Assembly: GCA_965370365.1 (NCBI GenBank)
Contig: CBDUSP010000005.1
Span: 1-46,267 of the forward strand
Length of the DNA stretch: 46,267 bases
Direction of reading: 5' to 3'
DNA from: DAIDHZ01 sp965370365
Lineage (GTDB): Bacteria; Chlamydiota; Chlamydiia; Chlamydiales; SM23-39
Below, one piece after another: positions 1-6,074 of this stretch. Under the pieces are notes generated by a model. It saw nothing but the letters and a program-made list of their open reading frames with translations, searched no databases and had not been told where the DNA came from. Position 1 is the first letter of the stretch; each line of letters opens with the position of its first letter. The translations under genes and the position numbers were made by a program.

Positions 1-1019
1 AAAAAGAAATAGCATCTTGGGAAAGCGTGGAAGAGAAGCGATCCATGTTTGATAGGCATCTCATTCCCACTTTCAAAGACTATCGTATTGTCTTTCTGGG
101 GAGGGAAAAACAACATTTTCTTACACATTTCCCAGGGATTGTGCTTCTTTTTCTTATCCTCATCCTCTGTGTTTTCTTTTGAATTTAGAAAGCGTACGAC
201 AGGAACAAAAACGGGAAATGATGATGCTGGAGAGTTTTCCATACAGAGATCAAAATAGCTCGTTCCAAAGCGTATGTCATTCTTGCTGGCGATTATAGAG
301 CTATTGGAAAGTTGCTCCGATAGCTGGCGCGCTATTGAAGGCGCATGTGTTTCATCAGCTGTTGAGCAACCGACGAGAACAATCCAAGGCTTATGCTGTA
401 ATGCATTAATTGACTTTACTAAAGGAGAGCTCGTTTTTGTTGTGAGTTTAATTAGCTCATCATAAGGAAAGTCATAATCCACACCAAGAAGAGAAGTTTT
501 TATCTCTTTACGGCAACGGGAAAGTGTTATGTTATTGCTTGATCCGTGAGCATGTAAAAAGATTGCATGAATACGATTTTTTTGCTGGTTGAGAGTATTG
601 ATGGTCTCAGACAGATCCTCTACTGAGGCAACTTCTTTATGTATGGAAGTGATATTTCCTTTTAACAACGTCTCGGATAGATCGATTTCTAACTCGCTAT
701 TGGAAAAGGGATCACGACCAGGGGCTATCTCTGATGATTCAAAGAAAATAATGCAATCAGTATCTTGGACATTTTTCAGGTTTTCTGAAGTATTTCCATT
801 GACTCTTTTTAATTGTGATAAGGTTTCCTGCTTTTTTCTTATTTTGCGCATCCCTAAGCTTAGAGAGAATCCTCCCATTAGAATGAAGAATCCAACTGCA
901 CTCAATATTTTTCTTGAAAAGCTGGAGATACCGCGCGTGCGCCGTCTTAAAATTTGAGGTCTTAAGATCCAATCTTGTGGTAATATCCTGTTATAAGTTG
1001 TTCTAATCAGAGAATTCAT
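1..1019 (-). CDS. Membrane-anchored caspase/CHAT-fold-like protein (partial, C-terminus beyond window)
   Basis: An open frame of at least 339 codons runs on the minus strand from an ATG at 1019 off the left edge without a stop. Residues about 38-57 form one hydrophobic segment after a basic stretch (RRRTRG), which suggests a membrane anchor with the rest of the protein on one side. Two blocks look like a clan CD cysteine peptidase fold (CHAT, DUF4347, gingipain-like): a hydrophobic strand ending in HAHGS (His158) and a strand ending in LVGCSTAD (Cys218) followed by an amphipathic helix. The His-Gly / Cys spacing and order fit a catalytic dyad, but this is motif reading only. A TATAAT-like box lies about 20 bases upstream of the start. 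It belongs to the putative tRNA-Asn island. It could be a protease-type effector or a dead homologue. Confidence 0.6.
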   Translation of the reverse strand, partial: MNSLIRTTYNRILPQDWILRPQILRRRTRGISSFSRKILSAVGFFILMGGFSLSLGMRKIRKKQETLSQLKRVNGNTSENLKNVQDTDCIIFFESSEIAPGRDPFSNSELEIDLSETLLKGNITSIHKEVASVEDLSETINTLNQQKNRIHAIFLHAHGSSNNITLSRCRKEIKTSLLGVDYDFPYDELIKLTTKTSSPLVKSINALQHKPWIVLVGCSTADETHAPSIARQLSEQLSNSSIIASKNDIRFGTSYFDLCMENSPASSFPVFVPVVRFLNSKENTEDEDKKKKHNPWEMCKKMLFFPPQKDNTIVFESGNEMPIKHGSLLFHAFPRCYFF

Positions 1020-1238
1020 TACTTGAATTTGTTTTTGTATTATATAGTGTGACAGCTCCTCTTCTCGAAAGGATTCTTGGGATTAGATACCCTCGTTATC
1101 CTGCCCAAAAGCGAAGCTCAAGGTTATTATAGGCGAAAGAATAACACTTAACAATAATTACTTGTCAATCAATTTCTTCATGCAATCACCCTGACCTAAT
1201 TCCTTTAAAAAACAGTTTTTCCTAAAACAAACCCATTT

Positions 1239-2105
1239 TCAGAACGACCCTTGCAATTTTTTCAGAAGGAATATGTTTTGAAAAATTGATTTTTGTAGAG
1301 AGCGTTCATATTTCAAGATTTTATCCGCATTATCTTCTTTTGGGATTATTCCGAGCATGGTGTTGAGTTTATCAGTCTCGATATTGTCGAGCCGTTTCTC
1401 TTCTAATTCCTTGATTTCTCTTTTAAATTGTTGCGTTTGCTGAGCATATAGCTCAATAAGCTTTGAAGAGATATCTTTTTTCGAAGAGTATCCATTTTGC
1501 TCAAGAATCATTTTGAGCTTTGCAAAATTGCAACCCCCGTACAGTAGCTTTTCTTTTTCCTCGTAAGCTAGGTTTTTGATCGCTCTTATTATGAGATGGA
1601 AGTCATCAAGAATATCGCTCTCAATTTCTTTTCCCTTCCAAGTGGGTTCATCAAAACTCACATCCTCTTTTTCGAGACATTCAACGTAAGACGCAATCCA
1701 TTTGATGGATTCCTTTTTTCTTTGTATTTCTCCATCGATTTGTTCATTATCTTTCCGACTACCGTAAGAATAAAATTCTTTGAAAATGGTTTCGATATGC
1801 TTTCCGATGCTGCCGGTTTCGAATCTTATGACTCGTCGGAGCCTCCAGAAATCAGCGGCGATTTTTTCGACTAACAGGCTTTCCATCTGATTCTGTGGGA
1901 TAAAACAGCCCGTGAGGTTATTTAGCATTTCAAGAAACTCTTCTTCATCTTCTTTACCGCGAGCAAAAGATACGATTAAGTCTTTGGTAAAAATGCCGTG
2001 TTTTATTGCATTTCTAGCGATGATTTCCTTACCTTTGATTGTCCTCGGTCCTGTAGAAACTAGGGCGTTTTTTTGATTTGCAAGTAATTGTTTTTCTGAA
2101 GTCAT
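1239..2105 (-). CDS. Hypothetical protein with STGPRT / NAIKHGI signature
   Basis: A 289-residue protein of unknown function. The first 40 residues carry a recognisable signature: SEKQLLANQKNA, then STGPRT, GKEIIARNAIKHG and IFTKD. This resembles a large family of uncharacterised proteins common in Planctomycetes, Acidobacteria and environmental Chlamydiae, often in mobile or repeated contexts. The rest is charged and helical, with coiled-coil character near residues 225-250 (QQTQQFKREIKELEEKR). No catalytic motif is seen. The ATG at 2105 is chosen because AGGAG sits 7 bases upstream; a longer frame reaching 2138 lacks a better site. It lies between the replication-like gene and the caspase-fold-like gene on the putative island. 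Confidence 0.7.
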   Translation of the reverse strand: MTSEKQLLANQKNALVSTGPRTIKGKEIIARNAIKHGIFTKDLIVSFARGKEDEEEFLEMLNNLTGCFIPQNQMESLLVEKIAADFWRLRRVIRFETGSIGKHIETIFKEFYSYGSRKDNEQIDGEIQRKKESIKWIASYVECLEKEDVSFDEPTWKGKEIESDILDDFHLIIRAIKNLAYEEKEKLLYGGCNFAKLKMILEQNGYSSKKDISSKLIELYAQQTQQFKREIKELEEKRLDNIETDKLNTMLGIIPKEDNADKILKYERSLQKSIFQNIFLLKKLQGSF

Positions 2106-2176
2106 GGTTTTTCTCCTATGCCAATAATGAAAGTGCATTCCAAAGATAGATTGGCAACTTTATGCAACTTGCCATA

Positions 2177-3127
2177 TCAGTATAACCCTCCATTAGCCTT
2201 GTTTTTCCGTATTGCCTCCGTAGAAGCGCTAAAATCACCTCGAACCACATCCAAGGAGTTATTTAGGCTTATGCTTACGTGCCTACCTCCTTCTACGATA
2301 ACGATATGGCCGAGGGGTACTTTTTTTTGATTCTCTCTAGCTAAATCAACTAGACCCTCATCCTCCAAAAAGCGATTATATTCCCAGGCCGCACATTGTT
2401 GAGGCGTCTGGCCGGACGCAGCTTTTTCAGAAACCCTCGGAGGTTCTGGTTGTTTGCAATGCCAGTGCAAGGCTTGGATGAGTGTTGTCTTGATCTCCGT
2501 TTGACCCGCCCATTCGATAGCCTTGATAACTCGATCTTCTGGATATACCATGAGGGACTTCTTATCTTCTGCAGACAGTGATTGATGTTTCCTCAAGCAT
2601 TCATAAAGCACATCCCCAGACCGCGTAGCAGTTGTTGCCTTCTTACTTTCTTCCTTTCTTGGTTCTTCCATTCTTGTTAATGGCTGTCCCCTTGCTCCTT
2701 CTTGGTTATTAATGGGTTCTTTAGTGGTTATCCGTTGGTTTTGTGCTGGTTGATTTTCTGCTATTTTCATAGGAGAATTTGATGGTTGTTCGAATGAGAC
2801 CTCCTGTTCAGCATTGATGTCATAAACTGCTGTGCTGATCAACGTCGCGATTGTTCCCTTTCTACGGGGTTCAAAAGTGGCAAGTCCGTATTTGGCAAGT
2901 CTTTGTTGCGCAGTCCTATATTCTGCTCGAGTCAGACCTGTTTTTTTGTAATCACCAATAAAGGCCTGATTCGGTTTTAACGGCGTGATCAGATGCTCCC
3001 CGTTTTTTCTCCTAGCACGCAGGGCAATTTGCGCTAAAAGAAGATACGCTTTTGGATCGTGCTCTAATAATGCTATACCCTCCCCTCGATTGAGTTTGAT
3101 AAATCCTTGGGTCATGCTCACCTGCAC
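2177..3127 (-). CDS. Replication-initiator-like winged-helix protein
   Basis: A 316-residue protein. The N-terminal 100 residues (KAYLLLAQIALRARR, then AFIGDYKKTGLTRAEYRTAQQRL, then YGLATFEPRRKGTIATL) look like the winged-helix DNA-binding domain of phage or plasmid replication proteins (DnaD/replication protein O-like). The middle, about 125-170, is a low-complexity linker rich in Q, N, E and K. The C-terminal part (ALHWHCKQPEPP, AAWEYNRFLED) may be a partner-binding domain. The start is GTG at 3127 with AGGA seven bases upstream; an ATG at 3115 is the alternative. It sits downstream of the excisionase-like gene in the same direction. Its position in an integrative element supports a role in element replication or maintenance, but the assignment is inferred. 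Confidence 0.6.
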   Translation of the reverse strand: MQVSMTQGFIKLNRGEGIALLEHDPKAYLLLAQIALRARRKNGEHLITPLKPNQAFIGDYKKTGLTRAEYRTAQQRLAKYGLATFEPRRKGTIATLISTAVYDINAEQEVSFEQPSNSPMKIAENQPAQNQRITTKEPINNQEGARGQPLTRMEEPRKEESKKATTATRSGDVLYECLRKHQSLSAEDKKSLMVYPEDRVIKAIEWAGQTEIKTTLIQALHWHCKQPEPPRVSEKAASGQTPQQCAAWEYNRFLEDEGLVDLARENQKKVPLGHIVIVEGGRHVSISLNNSLDVVRGDFSASTEAIRKNKANGGLY

Positions 3128-3180
3128 ATATTGATCCTATCGTAGCTTACGTCTCCCCATTGAGGACTTGGATACCAGTT

Positions 3181-3393
3181 CTATATCTTCGAATGGTCGT
3201 CAATGTAGGATAGGAATGCCTGCTCATCAAGAAGAACTTTTCTTCCCAATTTCTTAACAACACGGGCATTGAAATTGTCTTTATTCGTGAAAATCAAATG
3301 GCGAATACCACCCTCAGGGATGGTACGATACTTCTCTAGCCATTGCTTAATCGTAAGGAAGTTCTTTTGGTACTGATGGGGTACTGCAGTCAT
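3181..3393 (-). CDS. Small excisionase/AlpA-like DNA-binding protein
   Basis: A 70-residue protein with the layout of MerR-like excisionases: FLTIKQWLEKY (first helix-turn-helix), a central segment with GGIRHLIFTN, and KLGRKVLLDEQAFLSYID, the usual wing and C-terminal helix in which a residue set binds DNA. Such proteins direct recombination or regulate integrative elements. It has a strong ribosome site (AGGAG about 5 bases before the ATG at 3393) and lies directly below a nested palindrome at 3404-3439, which would suit autoregulation. It is preceded by the truncated recombinase gene and followed by the replication-like gene, so an excision/control module is the natural reading. Confidence 0.65.
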   Translation of the reverse strand: MTAVPHQYQKNFLTIKQWLEKYRTIPEGGIRHLIFTNKDNFNARVVKKLGRKVLLDEQAFLSYIDDHSKI

Positions 3394-3403
3394 ATCCGCT
3401 CCT

Positions 3404-3439
3404 GGTAATCATGACTTCTTGTCATTTATCATGATTATC
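3404..3439. promoter_or_regulatory. Nested palindromic operator candidate
   Basis: TAATCATGA at 3406-3414 pairs exactly with TCATGATTA at 3429-3437. Inside it, ATGAC at 3411-3415 pairs with GTCAT at 3421-3425. The site lies between the truncated recombinase gene and the start of the small HTH gene on the same strand, a position suited to a dyad-binding repressor or excisionase. An RNA hairpin role cannot be excluded. Confidence 0.45.
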
Positions 3440-3485
3440 CGTGGAACGATGTTATTTATTACATGAGATGCGCTTATCGGACTTA

Positions 3486-4601
3486 TTATCGTAATTGACT
3501 TGGTGTTATATTTCTTAGGTTGGCCTTCTTGCATGCTTTAGCAAAGCTCTTCCTAACCAATCGAGTATCAATTGGACCTCCTGCTTTGTTTCTGAAAATG
3601 AAACGGTCCGTTTTGGATGCGAGTTCAGAAAGCTCCGCATACATTTTCCCGGGGACATAGTAACAAACCATCTTACTTCCTTGACGGCTGTGCGAACGCA
3701 CGCAAACGGAATTTCCTCCTATATTTTCTGGAAGCCTCTCTCTTATATCTTTGAGTGAATCTTCGCCTATATCGTATAGCTGCATGAGCACTACAGATTC
3801 CAACTGAACGACGGGTGCATCAGGATGATCACATATTTGGTGATTGTACCACCATAAAACACGGGCTATGAGTTCATGAGTAGCATTGATGCCCTTTAGG
3901 GCTGGAAAAAAGACCTTAGCCTCTTCATTCGTGAGGCAACCTTTTCTCTTTGGACGATAATGCTTATTTCTCTTGTTTTCCTTTTTCTGGCTATTCTCGT
4001 CCGATTCTTCTATCTCTTTTGGTCCAGGATCATCCGATTGTTTTAGAAATGAATGAAACGACCGGAGCATATTATAGATCTTGTCGTTGTAGTTGTAATA
4101 TTCTTTATCAGGCTTTTCTGGACATGAAAAATTGAGGGCTGCGGCCTCAACCTGATTGGCCGTTTCCAAATAGCGATCGGTCGAGGTGCTTGGATCGATA
4201 ACGCAACCTTCAATCAAATCCTCAAATATCCTACGATATTGACCCGTGGTTGTTCCTGTGGTACCAAGCGCAATAAAAACCTCAATTGCATTTTCAATCG
4301 GATTATCGGGCGTAATTTTAATTGCATCCCGATCTCTTGGATTAATCCCTGTAATCCAAAAAAAAGGGATGTCATTAAGCGTGCAAATTTCCCGAATCAC
4401 TGAAAGCGGCGTTTCCTTGGGATCAATGTATCTTGGTACTGGATAGTCGCTTGGAAACTCCACCAGTTCGACTTCATACTCTCCAGGCTTTGCATCAGGA
4501 TGATATTGCGGTATTAGCGCTACTTGCTCCCCTTTCCAATACCCAAGCATAAATCCTCCTTTGCTAATTTTTCTCATAACCATCGATATTTCTTTAGCCA
4601 T
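3486..4601 (-). CDS. Tyrosine-recombinase-like protein, truncated and without catalytic residues
   Basis: A 371-residue protein. The N-terminal half (to about 215) is unfamiliar; a charged linker (EESDENSQKKENKRNKH) follows. The C-terminal 150 residues read like an integrase catalytic domain: LTNEEAKVFFPAL, LESVVLMQLYDI, GSKMVCYYVPG, then RFIFRNKAGGPIDTRLVRK and NITPSQLR. Where active enzymes have G-x-R in box I this protein has GEDSLKD. It ends at QLR, exactly where box II (HxLRH) should begin, so the second Arg/His set and the Tyr are missing. The ATG at 4601 is one base after the stop of the intact recombinase gene, so translation is probably coupled. It could be a regulatory or DNA-binding partner, or a decaying gene that kept a long frame. 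Confidence 0.6.
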   Translation of the reverse strand: MAKEISMVMRKISKGGFMLGYWKGEQVALIPQYHPDAKPGEYEVELVEFPSDYPVPRYIDPKETPLSVIREICTLNDIPFFWITGINPRDRDAIKITPDNPIENAIEVFIALGTTGTTTGQYRRIFEDLIEGCVIDPSTSTDRYLETANQVEAAALNFSCPEKPDKEYYNYNDKIYNMLRSFHSFLKQSDDPGPKEIEESDENSQKKENKRNKHYRPKRKGCLTNEEAKVFFPALKGINATHELIARVLWWYNHQICDHPDAPVVQLESVVLMQLYDIGEDSLKDIRERLPENIGGNSVCVRSHSRQGSKMVCYYVPGKMYAELSELASKTDRFIFRNKAGGPIDTRLVRKSFAKACKKANLRNITPSQLR

Positions 4602-4602
4602 T

Positions 4603-5646
4603 TTATCCAAAAATCCTCTCGTTCATTCGTTCTACAACCTCAGAAATGTGTTTTTCCGATAAGTGGGAGTACCTCTTCGTAACCTCTAAACGCTTATGCC
4701 CTAGCAAAATTCCAATTTCTACAAGGCTAGAGCCAGACATCGCCATATAAGACGCCGCTGAATGCCTCAGGTCGTGAAATCTAAAGTCTTTAATTTTGGC
4801 TTGTTTCAAAGCGGAAATCCAAGCCTTACGTATATCGATGGGTTTGCCTATGATTTTTCCTGGAAATAAGAGTTGGCTATGCAATTGCCGTTCTTGCAGG
4901 TGTTGCTGCAGAAGCTCTAAAGCAAGACTTGCAAGAGGGATAGTTCTATGGGTTTTGTTTTTCGTTTTTTCTAAAACGATCTGCCTTCTCCGCAGGTCGA
5001 CTTGCTGCCAGCTCAGATTCATGATCTCGCTTAGACGCATCCCGGAGCTAAGAGCAAGCACCACTACGATATAGAGAAAAGGATTATAACTACGTTTGCA
5101 TGCGTATAAAAGCCGCTCGCGTTCTTCATCGCTCAAAAAACGGACCCTTCCACCCGGTTCTCTAGGTTTTGTGATTTTGCCGACAGGAGAAGACTCTATC
5201 CAACCAAACTCTTTGATGCCTATTGTAAAGACATGGCTAATGGCTGCGATGTATCTTACAGCCGTGGAAGGACTTCTTCGAGTTCCTCTTTTGGTAATTC
5301 CTTGTAAAAGCTCATCTCTACCACTTGCGATCATTGCTGGGGTAATGTCGCAAAGGAGATAGCGTCCTAAAAACTGCTTCCACCACCCTAGCTGAGCTCT
5401 TTTATAATCAGGAGGGTTGAATAAATCGATAAAGCGATCGATCATGTCTCCAAGCGAATGCTTTTTTGCTTCTATGGTTTTAAAGTACCTCCCCTCTCGA
5501 ATAGCGGCTTCTGTCTGCTGTGCCCACTTCTTTGCATCAGTAATACGAGGAAAGGTAGCAGTTTGTGTGGGATGGCCCTTCAGCCTGACAATGACCTGGA
5601 ATCGCATCTTGCCATCTTGGTCCACCCTTTTATTGATCGTCGCCAT
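4603..5646 (-). CDS. Site-specific tyrosine recombinase (integrase)
   Basis: A 347-residue integrase of the phage/ICE type. Residues 1-60 resemble an arm-site-binding N-terminal domain (RFQVIVRLKGH, ATFPRITDAKKWA). Residues about 65-160 form a SAM-like core-binding domain and 165-345 the catalytic domain. All expected active residues are visible: Arg204 in SGMRLSE, Lys229 region, His291 and Arg294 in HDLRHSAA, His317 in LLGHKR and Tyr326 in KRYSHL. It starts at ATG 5646 with GGAG four bases upstream. It sits 250 bases from tRNA-Asn and points away from it, the classic arrangement of an island integrase beside its attachment site. It is coupled to the truncated recombinase-like gene downstream. 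Confidence 0.92.
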   Translation of the reverse strand: MATINKRVDQDGKMRFQVIVRLKGHPTQTATFPRITDAKKWAQQTEAAIREGRYFKTIEAKKHSLGDMIDRFIDLFNPPDYKRAQLGWWKQFLGRYLLCDITPAMIASGRDELLQGITKRGTRRSPSTAVRYIAAISHVFTIGIKEFGWIESSPVGKITKPREPGGRVRFLSDEERERLLYACKRSYNPFLYIVVVLALSSGMRLSEIMNLSWQQVDLRRRQIVLEKTKNKTHRTIPLASLALELLQQHLQERQLHSQLLFPGKIIGKPIDIRKAWISALKQAKIKDFRFHDLRHSAASYMAMSGSSLVEIGILLGHKRLEVTKRYSHLSEKHISEVVERMNERIFG

Positions 5647-5756
5647 GATTCTCCAAAAATGTATTGGTTATTGTAAACTCAACACAAGATCTTTAATTAA
5701 TCTCATGGTTACACGATACGACACGACATGATACAAAACTTCTTGGATCGCTTATC

Positions 5757-5773
5757 GGACCTTTAACAGTCCA
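5757..5773. repeat. Anticodon-arm-like sequence near integrase (attachment-site candidate)
   Basis: The 11-mer TTAACAGTCCA at 5763-5773 also occurs in tRNA-Asn at 5932-5942 (anticodon loop and 3' side of the stem). Here it is flanked by GGAC at 5757-5760, giving a GGAC/GTCC stem-loop resembling the tRNA anticodon arm. Many integrases recombine within tRNA anticodon or T arms, so this may be a recombination-site relic. An 11-base match may also be chance. Confidence 0.3.
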
Positions 5774-5830
5774 AAACAATCAGAAAACTTATACATTCGT
5801 GTTGTTTTTTGGGAGTGCAGCATTAGTGTA

Positions 5831-5848
5831 GCATTCGAGTCCGAATGC
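5831..5848. promoter_or_regulatory. Perfect short palindrome upstream of integrase
   Basis: GCATTCG at 5831-5837 and CGAATGC at 5842-5848 form an exact inverted repeat with a four-base spacer. It lies between the tRNA-Asn terminator and the integrase gene, so it could be a protein-binding dyad controlling the integrase. No T-run accompanies it, so a terminator is unlikely. Confidence 0.35.
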
Positions 5849-5852
5849 ATAG

Positions 5853-5883
5853 AAAAAGCAGCTAAGTTTTGATCCTAACTGCT
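5853..5883 (-). terminator. Rho-independent terminator of tRNA-Asn
   Basis: Read on the minus strand just after the tRNA, AGCAG pairs with CTGCT across a loop of about 19 bases (the stem can extend with TTA/TAG), and the stem is followed at once by TTTTT. The position 15 bases below the mature tRNA end fits a transcription terminator. Confidence 0.6.
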
Positions 5884-5896
5884 TAAAAGACAAGAT

Positions 5897-5968
5897 CTCC
5901 GGGTGCAAGATTCGAACTTGCGACCAATGGATTAACAGTCCACTGCTCTACCGCTGAGCTAACCCGGA
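5897..5968 (-). tRNA. tRNA-Asn (anticodon GTT)
   Basis: A 72-base cloverleaf. The acceptor stem is TCCGGGT/ACCCGGA with discriminator G at 5897. The D arm is GCTC AGCGGTA GAGC, the anticodon stem GTGGA/TCCAT (4-5 pairs) has loop CTGTTAA giving anticodon GTT, and the T arm is GCAAG TTCGAAT CTTGC. CCA is not encoded. The 3' end abuts the putative integrated island. Confidence 0.97.
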
Positions 5969-6074
5969 ATAGAGGATTCATCTTAAATTCTAGCTTGATT
6001 AAGTTTCAAGCTCTTTTCCCTTGGAGAAGAAGGGTTTACCTGCTACCCTTAAAGGCGATTTTTTAATCGGTGAT

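Larger units (their letters stand above)
1..5896. mobile_element. Putative genomic island at tRNA-Asn (right end; left end outside window)
   Basis: The block abuts the 3' end of tRNA-Asn and carries, all on one strand, an intact tyrosine recombinase next to the tRNA, a degenerate recombinase, an excisionase-like HTH protein, a replication-initiator-like protein, a STGPRT-family protein and a clan CD peptidase-like protein. Everything to the right of the tRNA is housekeeping. I saw no second copy of the tRNA 3' end in the window, so the distal attachment site must lie further left or is too diverged to recognise. The extent and mobility are inference. Confidence 0.6.

Noticed and set aside
589..957. 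122-codon plus-strand frame
   Set aside because: It is the antisense shadow of the caspase-fold-like gene, which has coherent motifs and a longer open frame.
5897..5968. Second copy of the tRNA-Asn 3' end marking the other island boundary
   Set aside because: I read the left 5.9 kb for a repeat of the acceptor/T-arm sequence and found none; the boundary must lie outside or be too diverged.
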